NCBI RefSeq assembly: GCF_002999335.1 | Contig: NW_020312590.1 | Coordinates: 434,001-498,000, forward strand | DNA from: Cyclospora cayetanensis | Lineage: Eukaryota > Apicomplexa > Conoidasida > Eucoccidiorida > Eimeriidae | DNA: 64,000 bases | Reading direction: 5' to 3' | In this document: in pieces, positions 1 through 10,482 of the stretch | How positions within the stretch are numbered: the first letter of the stretch is position 1 | How the letters are laid out: the number at the start of each line of letters is the position of its first letter | Program-made: the position numbers and the translations under genes | The notes under the pieces: generated by a model | The model's database searches: none | What the model was told of the DNA's origin: nothing | What the model saw: the letters and a program-made list of their open reading frames with translations, nothing else

Positions 1-885
1 AGGCGCGTTGGAGTTCTGCAATTTCAGGATTTGCTCCGCCGACGCTTGGAAGCAAGAAACGGATTTTTGTACCTAATTCCTGCAGAAATGTGGGAGGAGC
101 GTGACGGGCACCAAAGGCTGTTAACCGGTACACCCGAAGCAGCAGGGGTGCACTGGAAAGAGCAGAGGTGTGAAGAACCTGTCGAATGTGAGACTATTCA
201 AGTGGGGATTGTGGCTCGCGCAACGCGTTGCGTCCGCTCAACGATCCGTTCTACGTTTAGCGCCTGTGCCACGCTACTCTCGGTGATCTGCGCCCCTCTT
301 CAGCAGCGGTCACCACACCTGAAGCAACAGCACGAGGCTACGGCATCCCGACCCTCAGAGCGCAACAAGCCCGTGAAATCGGGTGTAAAGCTTGCGATGA
401 CAGCCATCATCTTTATCCGGGTATACTGCGTCCTCCTCCTTTGCTCTTTGCGCTGCTCAACAGTTCAGCGAGCCTTCGTGTGTGCCCGATAAGGTAGAAG
501 GTGATTCGTTCATGGCAAAACCAAGCCTTCGCCATGGGAGAACATTAAAGTTGCTACCACACTCTTTTGAGGAGCCTGCCATTATGCCCTATGTGCCTCT
601 TGTTTGCAGGTTCTGGCGCAAGAGCTTCACGCGGCTTGCTGGCTTGTTGTAGCTGAAGGCTACCGATTTGCCAAATTTTTAGGGAAGGCCACGACTTGGC
701 AGCTTGTGTTTCTGACATCTCTCGCCCGATATATAGCTTGCGAGGCGACCAATAAGGCGAAGGCCATCGTCGCTTGGACCTCTGTAAGCTGTTTGATGTG
801 CAACGAAGATTCCCAGAAATGCCATGAACGGGTGAACGGGGGGGTCGCTACGGTTTTTGCGACTTATTTCCATCTTGACTCATGA
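1..885 (+). CDS. Possible 3' part of a gene running off the left edge
   Basis: Frame 1 is open from the first base to a stop at 490-492. Its first 60 or so residues look protein-like, with several charged and aromatic residues around a FLYLIPAEMWEERD stretch. A second open stretch at 610-885 follows a plausible acceptor (TTTGCAG, ending at 609) and ends at a stop. If both belong to one gene, this is its 3' end and the start lies outside the window. No family was recognised. Open frames of this length can arise by chance in DNA of this composition, so this is weak. Confidence 0.22.
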
Positions 886-892
886 AGGAGCG

Positions 893-3375
893 TTCCGTTT
901 TTGGCTGCGATCCTACTTCCTGCAGGACTCACTGCTCTAAAGAGTACAATGCTAAATGCTCAGTAGAGTACGACGGCCAATCTGATATTTCTCGCAGTAC
1001 TGGCTCGTTGGAACACCCCCACTGGGCCTTCATTGACAGTTGCCTTCCATACTGCGACCCTATCCCCAATAGTGTGCAATAAAGAACGTGTGTGAAATCC
1101 TGCTATGATTTTTTGAGCCCAGGAGTCACTGTGGACACTTTCGGCCTCGTTGGCTGACGAACTCTTGCAGGGCAGCTCTCAGGGTTTTGGAGAACCCCGT
1201 ACCATTAAAACCGAATCCTTGCTGAATGTCTGTTAAGGGAACGTCAGCGTTACAGAGTAACCTTCTTCAGTTTCTTTTTTTTGTGGGAAAGCATAATGGT
1301 AAAGGGTGGTAAACACAGCACAGTGGATAAAATGTGGCCTCTTCTGCGGATCCCTCGAGTTCTGCAGTGAATGAAGAGGAAAATTTCTTCGTGCCAGACC
1401 AGCAGTTTCTGACTCGCTTTTGGCGCTTGCCGGAGTAACTGCATTAAGTCTGCCTTAGCCTCAGCTGCTGAATTGGCTCCCAGCAGGAGCAGTGTCCCGA
1501 GACCAGTTCTCCAGAAAACAGGAGATATGCAAAAGCTCTAAGCCTCTGCAGTTCGTCGCAATACTATATTACTGTCATGAAGGTGTGAAGGTTAAGATAG
1601 CAACAACAATAGAGAGCTGAAAATCGTAGGGATTCAAGATGATAGAGACGGATTTGGTCCAACTGAGACAGGCTCTCTCTATGCAAGGGTTTACATTCAA
1701 ATGTGTGAACAGGAAGCGCTGCAATTAGGCATACATGAATTGGAACTAAACCAGTGGGATTTAAAAGGCATTGCCAATCGATCAAAACGAATGTTTTCAA
1801 AAATGAGGAAATTGGATAGCTGAACTAGACACATATCCGTTGAATTTACGGATATATGAAAATACCTATTTGGAAAGGAGATAACACATGCAGCAAGAAA
1901 AGCACTGCCTATGAGGCTGAGCTCGGGAGAAAAGGTGAAACTGGTGCAGGGGATAGAGCTGCAATTGTACGCTACTTTCGCAACGAGCGTTTGCTGTATT
2001 ATATCTCTTGAAGTTTGCCTTTAGCCATTTCATTTAGAAGAAGCCCAGGCCTCCATTGATCAAACCATTTTCAAAGCTCGTCCTACAAATGTTGACTGCC
2101 CTTAGGCGCGCCTTTCAGCGAAACGCCATTTCGTTACTAGCAGAGGCCTGGCGCAGTTCATGCTGATGCGGGGCATAGCCCCCACACCTTTCGGAAGAGG
2201 TCCTGCGCTGTGTATGTGGCCTTTACAGCGGTGGAGAGTCCCCTTAAGGCCCCTCCATGATTACTGGGCAAGTTCACGCCTTTAGAAGACCCCATACAGT
2301 TATACCGCAGCGAGGCATTTGCGACCGCAGGGCGTCAGTTACTGCTCTCCCCTACCTGCATAATCCAAACACGAGTTTATCTTAAATACGTACTTTCGAC
2401 AAGGCTGGAATACTCCGATGTGCTACTGCGTAATGCACCCACACACCAGCGGCGACACAGACCAAGGTGGGTATATCAGGGGGTTCCTCGCGCACACCTG
2501 AATTACACGGTTGTTAGAGCGAGAGCCCTGATCCGTTTTTCTCCTCCACTTTATGTGAAAAAGAATGCATATCCTTGCCGTGAGGCCGTAAGGCTAAAGA
2601 AACGCGTGTTGATTTTCTTCTTGTAGCTTCAACAGCTGCGGAGCCCCAGCATCCTGGCTAAGCCTGGGGCAATTTAAGAACACGCAATATCAGTCCTTCT
2701 GGTCTTAGAGGCGCATTAGCTGCCGCGTGCAACTACCGTGGTGAAGCTGCATGCCCCCGCTTAGGGTTACGGCAGCTCGGACTCTTTGGAAACTAGCACT
2801 GGTGCAATCGGTGCGCTGCTGCTATTATCCTTCGCGGCTGACGCTCGCAACGGGCTGCTTCTTCCCTGTGTGATACAGGAAACACCGATTATATGTGCTC
2901 TCTGTAAGCTGCTTTTGTTGAGATTTCGACGTTTCGAGTCCTTCGTGTCCCCCCTCCTGGCATACCCTGCGCCGCCAGATGCCCCCTTCGGTGCAACCGC
3001 GAAAACTTAGGGCTCACAGCTGTAAGGCTTGCTATTTGTGGTTTTCCTGCTGCTTGTGCTGCTCCGACCACAGGTTTAGCATTTCTTGCTGATCTCGTTC
3101 GCGTGTCTTTTGGTCCGGCATCCGCTGTATCAACCTGTCTCATTCAGGCCACTGCCCCAACACCCGTGTGATTCGCGCTGCTGAGTTGGTTTCAGCAGCC
3201 AGCGCAGCGCTTCCTAGACCCTCATTCCCCTCGTGTAAGCCCCATCTACGGCGCAGTTTTGTGCGTGGAGGCACAGACTTTGCGAGAAATGCCGAGTGTG
3301 GCTGGAGTCAGCCCTTCCTGAAGTCAACAAACGCCCCCAGAGGAGCTTTTGCTTGCCTCTGCTACAGCCCCTAAC
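893..3375. other. Intergenic region upstream of the ApiAP2-like gene
   Basis: Only short, unconvincing open frames on both strands. No recognisable gene, RNA or long repeat was seen. The last few hundred bases become GC-rich and pyrimidine-rich, as expected for the promoter and 5' UTR of the gene that starts at 3376. Upstream non-coding exons of that gene cannot be excluded. Confidence 0.4.
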
Positions 3376-6300
3376 ATGGCCGCTATGGCGGCTGAGGCGA
3401 GCGCCTCTGCCCTTGGCGTCCCTGATGATTCTACCCAGACACCTGTCGCATCTGCATCCGTGGGGGATGCAGGTGCATCATCTCCCGTGGCGGGGGGAGG
3501 AGGCAGCAACAACGCTGTTGCTGCCTCCTCCCCCTCTCCCTCAGCCGCGTCTGCTGCTGCCGGTGGCTGTGGGGGCCCCACGGGGGCCTCGCTGACAGCC
3601 TTTGCAGCTGCGCCTCGGGGGCTGGGGGGGTCTCGGTCTATTCCAACTCGCCACGCTGTGTCCAGACAGTCGAGTGCTGCCTGTCGCGTGGCTGCTGGGA
3701 GCAGGACGAAGTCTTCGCGGCTGTCTGCTGCCCTCAGTGCCTCGGGGGAGCAGCCAAAAGAGGCGCCGGATACGCATGCAGACGCTGCCGAGACACCGCG
3801 CGGCAGACAGTACAGCTCCATCGCGCTTGGGACTAGCAGTGAAGCCTCGCCTCCAGGGAGGACAGGCCGAGGCACGCGGCACACTCGAGGCGGTCTGGAG
3901 GCTTCTGTTGCTGCATCCCCCGCAGTGCTAGCGGAAGACGCCGTCCTGAGTGGCAGCAGCAGCTCCTTCACCAAGGCTGTTCGTCGTGTGGCTGGCCACC
4001 CTGCAAGTGCTGCAGGGGCCGCATGCGCGGCGACTCCGCAAGCGGCACCACTCGCAGCAGCGGCAGAAGATTCGGCTGCGGCTGTGGATTTCCGTGGTCT
4101 GCGCCGTTCTCTTCGGCAAGCCCTCTTGGCGACTTCGGGGAAGGCGCAGTCTCCTTCGAATGGGGGCAGCTGCGTGCCTACGGGGGGCGAAGGCCCCATG
4201 GGAGGCAGCAGCTCCTCAATTGTTGCAGGGTGTGGTTCGGCAGGTGCTGCCTCGGGTGTGACGGCTGGCGCTTACGGCGTGGTGAGCACTAGCGTGGCTG
4301 GAGGACGACGGCGCATGCGGCAGACACATCGGCAGCTGCTGCAGAGCTACGTTGTGGGGCAGCAGCACCAGCAGGTCGGCCTTCAGGCAGACGAAAGAAG
4401 CGGCTGTCTAGCGGAGTGGCTGGATGTCGACAGCACAACGGCCTGCTGCTGCTGCGGCTCGAACTGTGCCTCTTGCAGCTCCAGCAACAGCGGCAGCAAT
4501 GACACACTGGGGGCAGCATTGGGCTCTGCGTCTCGCACACGCAGCAGTGGGAGCTGCACTCGTGGCGCTCTCGAACTGCAAACAACTGCCCCTGCAACCA
4601 AGAAGGAGAAACGACAACAACAGCAACAACAGCAGCAACAACAGCAGCAACAACAGCAGCAACAACAGCAACAGCAACAGCAGCAGCAAGGTGAGGGTGC
4701 TGCTCCTTCCGGCGCACAGAAACAGCAAGGCGATTCAGAAAAGGGGATACTTGTTTGCCCTTCATGGTTTGAGGCGGCTGTCCCCGTGGCGTTGGAGGGG
4801 ATTCCCCGTCATTCGACGTTACGGCCCTCATCTCCATCTCGCGCTGCAGCGTTTTCATCCCGCCAGGCGAAGTGGGAGGAGGAAGACACACGCGAGGCGG
4901 CTGAGCTCGCAGCAGCGACTGCTGGCACACCATGGCCGAAGGGCAGCACGAGCAGCAGCTTTGGTGGCTACGGCGCAGCAACGCGTAACGGCGGAGTTGT
5001 TCCTCTTTGTTGCTACTGCGGACTGCCCCTTAGGCCTCCAGCAGTAGGCGTGAGGGGGGGGGCTGAGTCTGGCTGCCCCTTGGTTGCAGCTGCAGCAGCT
5101 GCTGCTTCTCTGGGGTTCGATTGCAACACGCAGTGGTGCCGCTGCTGCACGCGGGTGTATGGGGACCTCCGGCTCCAGCACCAGCGAGACGCTGCGGGAC
5201 TGCCTTTTGCCGCTTTTTCTTTTCCCAAAGCCCCTCTTCGATACATCCTGCTCCCCGCGGAAGGTGCAGGAGACACTCCAGGAGGAGCTGGCTCCGTTGC
5301 CGCTGCCCTAGCAGCGGCCGCAGCTGCAGACACTCGCCGCAATAGGCCTGCTGAGGAAAATGCTTGTGGCGCTGCCGTTGCAGACGGAGACACCGAGGCG
5401 GCTGCCGCTGCTGCTGCTGCTGCCTCTGCTGCCTCTGCTTCTGCTTCTAACGCCACCAGCAACGGCGCCGTCACAGCCTTAAGACGCACCCGCAGCGGCC
5501 ACCACTTTGCGCGAGCTTCGGGGTCTCGCACGAGTGGTCGCAGCAGCAGCAACGCGTCTGACCTTGTGCGGTTCTTAGGTGCCTCTTGCTGCTGGCCTAG
5601 CTGCACCTCCAGCAGCTGCTTTGTGCAACCCATCGCGCGCCTGCAGCAGCAGATGACGCAGCTGCAGCAACAGTGCGCAGAGCTGCAGGCAAAACAGCAG
5701 CAGCAGCAGCTGTGGGGCACTGCCGATGGGGCACCTGCCACACCCGTGGCTCCGAGAACAGGGGCTGGTGTCAAGCCTTCCCTTGTCGGCGGGAGAGTTG
5801 CCACCAATCCATCGTCACCGCTAGCGGCGGAGAAGGGGGGAGCAACCCCAGCGCAAGAGACGACTGCAGCGGTTTCAGCCGAAGGGGCAGCAGGAGGAGG
5901 CCGACCAGTTGGTACACGCGCATCTGTCTGTAAGGGCGTGCCTCCTTCTGACATGACTCTCGCGGCAGAATCGAAAGCTGAAGTGTCGCTAATAGGCGCA
6001 AACACCGCATCGAAACGAGGCCTGGCAGCACCTGAGCTAACTGATGCAGCTGCTACACCCCCTCCAGTGGACTCCAAATCTCAGTTCAGCCCCAACAAAT
6101 TGCAAGGGGGCGCTCAGACGCCTTCTGGAGCCCCTGAAGCGGCGGCCGCATCTAGAAGTCTCTCTACTTCTTTCGCCGTTCCAATGCGCACCGTTGTCGT
6201 TCCCCGGGTGTACCTCGAGAGTACCAGCAACTGTTATGTCGCGACGGCCTTTGACTCTTCGCGGCGACAGCTCCTTCAGAAGCGCTTCTGCTGTTCGATC

Positions 6301-6732
6301 CTAGGGGAGCAGCGCGCGCATGCATTGTCGTGCCAGTGGCTGCGGTGGGTGCACAGGAACATCGCCAGCCAACTACATGAAGGTCGTCTTTCCCGAGGAC
6401 AGCAGTACAGTACTCTGGGTATGCCTACAGGTGCTGCAGCGACAGCAGTGCAGGGGTCTTGCGCTGACAGTGAAGCAGCAACAACTGCTGCTGTCTCCCC
6501 GGGACGCAAAACGGATGGTGGCGGGCCTTGTTCGCACCGTCGCGGCTCGCAGCGAGGCGATGGAGCCCCCGACATCCAGCCTCAGCAGGAACAATTGCGA
6601 GTTGATCGTACGTACAAGCGCAGGAGGCGTTGCGGGGACTTCCGTGAGGGTAGCGATACAGAGGAGGCGCCAGTACATAGCGGGCGGTGTGCGACTGATG
6701 CTTGTGGTTTGGAGACAGTGGCAAGGGCTTAA
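3376..6732 (+). CDS. ApiAP2-like DNA-binding protein with polyQ and polyA runs
   Basis: A single long open exon of about 1,118 residues, taken from the ATG at 3376; the frame stays open upstream but has no better ATG. Most of the protein is low-complexity Ala/Ser/Gly. It has an uninterrupted run of 25 Gln (about residues 414-438), several Ala runs, and a Cys-rich stretch with CCYC near residue 545 and CNTQWCRCC near 583 that could bind zinc. Near the C-terminus (about residues 944-996) is a segment with the ApiAP2 pattern: VYLES, then NCYVA, an RR turn, KRFCCSILGEQRAHALS and an aromatic-rich CQWLRWVH helix. ApiAP2 proteins are the main sequence-specific transcription factors of Apicomplexa, so a nuclear regulator is inferred. 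A basic KRRRR cluster follows the domain. The AP2 call is by eye and the target genes are unknown. Confidence 0.72.
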   Translation: MAAMAAEASASALGVPDDSTQTPVASASVGDAGASSPVAGGGGSNNAVAASSPSPSAASAAAGGCGGPTGASLTAFAAAPRGLGGSRSIPTRHAVSRQSSAACRVAAGSRTKSSRLSAALSASGEQPKEAPDTHADAAETPRGRQYSSIALGTSSEASPPGRTGRGTRHTRGGLEASVAASPAVLAEDAVLSGSSSSFTKAVRRVAGHPASAAGAACAATPQAAPLAAAAEDSAAAVDFRGLRRSLRQALLATSGKAQSPSNGGSCVPTGGEGPMGGSSSSIVAGCGSAGAASGVTAGAYGVVSTSVAGGRRRMRQTHRQLLQSYVVGQQHQQVGLQADERSGCLAEWLDVDSTTACCCCGSNCASCSSSNSGSNDTLGAALGSASRTRSSGSCTRGALELQTTAPATKKEKRQQQQQQQQQQQQQQQQQQQQQQQQQGEGAAPSGAQKQQGDSEKGILVCPSWFEAAVPVALEGIPRHSTLRPSSPSRAAAFSSRQAKWEEEDTREAAELAAATAGTPWPKGSTSSSFGGYGAATRNGGVVPLCCYCGLPLRPPAVGVRGGAESGCPLVAAAAAAASLGFDCNTQWCRCCTRVYGDLRLQHQRDAAGLPFAAFSFPKAPLRYILLPAEGAGDTPGGAGSVAAALAAAAAADTRRNRPAEENACGAAVADGDTEAAAAAAAAASAASASASNATSNGAVTALRRTRSGHHFARASGSRTSGRSSSNASDLVRFLGASCCWPSCTSSSCFVQPIARLQQQMTQLQQQCAELQAKQQQQQLWGTADGAPATPVAPRTGAGVKPSLVGGRVATNPSSPLAAEKGGATPAQETTAAVSAEGAAGGGRPVGTRASVCKGVPPSDMTLAAESKAEVSLIGANTASKRGLAAPELTDAAATPPPVDSKSQFSPNKLQGGAQTPSGAPEAAAASRSLSTSFAVPMRTVVVPRVYLESTSNCYVATAFDSSRRQLLQKRFCCSILGEQRAHALSCQWLRWVHRNIASQLHEGRLSRGQQYSTLGMPTGAAATAVQGSCADSEAATTAAVSPGRKTDGGGPCSHRRGSQRGDGAPDIQPQQEQLRVDRTYKRRRRCGDFREGSDTEEAPVHSGRCATDACGLETVARA
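3493..3534. repeat. Perfect 18-bp inverted repeat near the ApiAP2-like start codon
   Basis: Arms at 3493-3510 and 3517-3534 are exact reverse complements, separated by a 6-base loop. The repeat lies about 120 bases into the open frame, where it encodes Gly/Ser/Asn/Ala-rich sequence. In RNA it would form a very GC-rich hairpin shortly after the start codon. A role in translation is only a guess, since low-complexity coding sequence can produce such pairing by chance. Confidence 0.85.
4615..4689 (+). repeat. CAG/CAA tract encoding 25 glutamines
   Basis: Twenty-five consecutive CAG or CAA codons in frame with the ApiAP2-like protein. Homopolymeric amino-acid repeats of this kind are a known hallmark of Eimeria coding sequence. 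The reverse strand gives a polyleucine frame, which is a shadow. Confidence 0.95.
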
Positions 6733-8673
6733 CGGCGCAGTAGAGCCAAAAGCGTCCACATGGCTGGTGCGAACACACTGCCAGCATGACGGTATCGTAG
6801 TGCCCAGTTGCCTGCCTACACTGCGGTCAATGCGGCTCCAGCGTAGCAGTTGGGGTTCAAGTGAGGGTGCTTACTTGGCATGCTTTGCTGGCGTGTCTCA
6901 GTCGTACAGGGTACGTATGACGGCTCGAACTCCATATGGAAGGGGAGGGAAGGACTGCGTGTTTGGCTTTCATGCAAAGTAATTTTGGAAGAGACAGCGG
7001 CCTGTTAGATGCGGGGCTGCGTGCAGCCCGGCATCGCCTCCTGCCAGCTTCATCAAAGACAAGCAGAGAGAGCGAAGGCACTGGTGGATACATCCAGTAC
7101 AACATCGAGAATCAAGTAGGTGCTTGAATTCTCTCCTGAATGTGGTTGTTTTAGGGTAGGAGCTGGCAGCAGCAGCTCAGACTGAGAACAGTGGGTACTC
7201 AGGTGCGTGACCTACAACTTCTCTTGAAATTCGTACGTGGTTTCCGAGATATATCAATTTCTTGATACAACGCTTTTATGGCGAGGCCCGGCAAAGTACA
7301 TACGTGGGTCTAAGAAGGGCACTACGGCTATACCAAGCTGACCCTAATCTCTCGAACGCCGTTTGCCCATTGCAGCGCTGCGTCACATAAAACTGAGAGA
7401 GATACAGATGGAACTTGGAAAAAGCGAAAATTACGTGGAAACGTAGCCATCAGGGAGGTTTGCAGACCCCCACTCTGCAGCATTCAGAACGCATGAGACG
7501 AGAAACGCATCAGACTCGGTAATTCTATTGCTCGATGATCGACCTTAGTTCTTTGGATGCGCGAACGGCCGTGGATATAACATTCATCCTTGCACTCGCA
7601 CGGAGGCTCCTCTCAAAAGTCGTTCTATGCTTGAGAGAATATTTTAGTTGCGCTCGCAAAGCAAACAGGTGTCCCTTTACCCTCAGCCGAGAGCCCGCTT
7701 GATACGGGAAGTAAAGGCAGTTGTAGTACAAGTAGCTGCTATTCACTTGAATTCTGGACGTTTCACGCACAGAAACTTCGCGCACAAACAGGGTGCTGCG
7801 ATATGGAAAGGACCGCGTTCTTTGAAAATGGAGTGTAGGAGCAGACATTTCCTGGTCAGCGCTTGGTTAAATTATTACCACAATCAGAATGCCTGTAATG
7901 ACTATGAATAGCCTGGAGCCCTACACAGCTGAGAGTTGGTTTTGTTTCGCTGCAACAAGGTGTGTGGTAGTGAGCCCAGCATGTTTGTCTATCAGCGGTC
8001 AAGTATTGTGTCTCTCTTTGACCTAGACGTGCTGCTGCAGCAGTCCGCTGAGACCGATGACCGAGTTGCGATGGAAAGTCCCTATAGCCGCACTGGAAAA
8101 CAGGGAGTCAGTATAAACCTGTGATTTCCTGCCGTGCCGTAGGACGATTTATAGAGAATCTGGAGTCCGACTACCCGGTATTTTGACTAGCGGTCTCCTC
8201 TTCCACTGGAAGAATGACATAACTTTCCCATATCAAGGCAGGAGCCAGAAAGGTTAGGGATTCTCTAAGTCCCTGAACAGCTGCTAGCTGCCGTTGCTCT
8301 TCACACTACAATCGGCGTGGCGCATTGGGCACCTACTGCCCAAATAATTCACCTGCATAAAGGCAACATTGCTTTCAGCTTATAGCGGAAAGCTACACGT
8401 TGGCAGCAAAAGCCAAGGTGTGCCTCCCCATCGTCAAAGCAGGTAGTGATGCAAATGCCAAACACAGACCACCCATCCAGGCGTACTACCTGTATATCAC
8501 ACGAGGAGATGTGGGGAAAGATGCATCCATGTAACGTTGTGCCTCTTTTCCTCCCAGCTAACCGCTTGACACACACCAGTTCCCACCAAGAACAAGTGTA
8601 GAATTAAGGGCAGAAAACTGGAACACAGGCAAAAGCTGCGTGCCTTTGCTTAGTGCAGATTGCCCACACTGCC
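6733..8673. other. Intergenic region between the ApiAP2-like and type II membrane protein genes
   Basis: The two flanking genes converge here, so this should hold both 3' UTRs. The open frames on both strands overlap each other, lack splice context and resemble no protein known to me. No repeat or RNA gene was recognised. Confidence 0.4.
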
Positions 8674-10482
8674 TTACGAGCCGCTGCTGACTTTCTCCAG
8701 ACCTTCATGTATTGCATCCGTGAGACTGCTGACTGCCAACATGATGGTATTGAGACTCTCAGGGGGCACCGTACCCTCCAGGATCGCTCTTTCAGCATTC
8801 TCCACTGCGGCCTGGGCTTCTAACACAGCTGCGCTCATGGCTGCCTGAGCGACGGACTTCGGACTCGTGCCGAACGCTGCCAACATTGAACGGATAGCAT
8901 CTTCTAGTTTATGCATTTTTTCCACTAGCTGTTTCGCCTTCGAAACCTTAGGATCATGAGAGTGGCCCGTTGCACCCTCTTGAGCACTCGGCATTGTGGG
9001 GGGTTTACTCGGAGCAGGTGGACTTGCACTAGGGGGAGTTGGAGTGGTCACTGTCGTGCTCGGTACAGCTTGTTTTCCAGTCAGAGACGCTTTAGTCTTG
9101 GATAGAAGCATTACTTGCTGCTGAAGAATTGCTTTCGCTAAGTCTTGCTTCTCTACAACGCTTTTAATACCAGCATCAAGCGCTTGCTTTGCAGTGGTGT
9201 GCAGAGGTAGGATCATTTCAGCCCGCAGCTTCACGCAGGATGCAACCAAGTTGTGTGCCATCACAACCGCCTTCTTCAACTTGGCACAATTTTCTGGAGA
9301 TGGCGACTCTAAAAAATTAGCGATGACAAGCTGCAGACCCCTTGCTGCCAAGAGCAGCACCAGCAGGCGGTCCATTACCGGATGTGTAGGCTGTCCGGGC
9401 TGGAGCACTGCGCTGCTCACTTCAGCGGCTTGCAAGTCAAGAATCATTCCCGTTGCCTTGAGAATCGCTTGCTCGCATTCATCAAAAGCGCCCATCATCT
9501 CCACCAGAATTTCAGGCTGCAGAGTGTCTTGTTGCTGCTGACACATGCCCCTGATGGCAGACAGCTGAGAATTTGCAGCCTGACTTGCTTGCATGAGAAA
9601 CCATAATTCACTCTTGCTAGCCTCCGTGCCGCTCGCTACAGATTTTTCTACATACTTCATCACCTCATAAAGGAGGTGCCGCAGTACCGATAACTTCACT
9701 TTGTGTGCTCTTACCCCATGTTCTGCTGTGGATGCCGATGACAGTGAGGCAAAGGTGGCAGAAAACCTCGGCGCCGCTGGTGACGTAACAGGGACGTCCG
9801 GTTGGGGCGCTCCGGCTCCTACGATGCTGGTAGATGTTCCTTCACCTGCTTCTTTTTGATCAGTCTCCTCGATATGTTTCGTCTTTGCTTTCTTTTTTTT
9901 CGGTGAAGATTCAGGAGGAGGTGGCGTTTGGTGCACATCGGAAGGATGTTGGGTAGACTCTTCAGCGCCCGGATGAGGCCGTTTTCCCCCCGATTTATCG
10001 GCATCCGATCCACCCTCTGCTGCAGTTTCCTGCTCACTTACGCCCTGTGGAGCCCCGCCCCCTGTGGTGCCTGGAACGGGTGTTTCTTTATGGGTGGTCT
10101 TCTGACCCTCGTCTGCATTTGCATTGTCATCGGAACCATCTTCGCCTGGAGGACCTGGGAAGCACGGCGTACTGGGTTCCTGTGCACCGTCACCTTCTGG
10201 GCCGCTGTTGCCTTTGTCGGACCCTGCAGTCCTTCGCCACGAGATTCCACCCGCTCCTCAGAAACTGATATGTCTAAAACAGATAAAGATGGAGAACACG
10301 AGGGTAGTGGTGACAGCCAAAAGGATCAAGCTGTACAATGGTGTCATATAGTCCCTCTTTCTGAGGCTTCTGTAGGCTCCGGAGCCATAGTGCACGCTCC
10401 CATAGAGTTTTGGGTGCTTCAACGATACCAACCCCGTGTTTGAAACATCCACGAATGACGGCGCAGCATAAAGCGCCATCAT
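8674..10482 (-). CDS. Predicted type II membrane protein with helical C-terminal domain
   Basis: The frame is open from an ATG at 10482 down to a stop at 8674, apart from one TGA at 10258-10260. Residues 1-45 are soluble and end in RKRDY, followed by a hydrophobic segment (about 47-69, TPLYSLILLAVTTTLVFSIF). This is the layout of a signal anchor with a cytosolic N-terminus. After the break come about 100 acidic, Pro/Gly-rich residues, a KKKKAK cluster and a roughly 300-residue Ala/Leu/Gln-rich helical region with no cysteine-rich or enzymatic motif. A 42-base GT-AG intron (10265-10224) would remove the TGA and keep phase, giving about 588 residues; that intron is unusually short. No family was recognised. 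Transport through the secretory pathway is inferred from the signal anchor alone. Confidence 0.6.

Noticed and set aside
3324..4199. 291-codon minus-strand frame
   Set aside because: Antisense shadow of the same low-complexity exon.
4289..4981. Minus-strand frames rich in Leu/Val opposite the polyQ region
   Set aside because: They are the reverse of CAG/CAA repeats in the ApiAP2-like gene; the composition is an artefact.
5013..6077. 354-codon minus-strand frame
   Set aside because: Antisense shadow of the Ala-rich ApiAP2-like exon; no domain, and the plus strand has the AP2 segment.
10258..10260. TGA read as selenocysteine in the type II membrane protein
   Set aside because: No SECIS-like element or selenoprotein family context was seen; a short intron or error is simpler.
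9928..10443. 171-codon plus-strand frame with hydrophobic segments
   Set aside because: It overlaps the acidic linker and signal anchor of the minus-strand gene, whose composition and length are more convincing.
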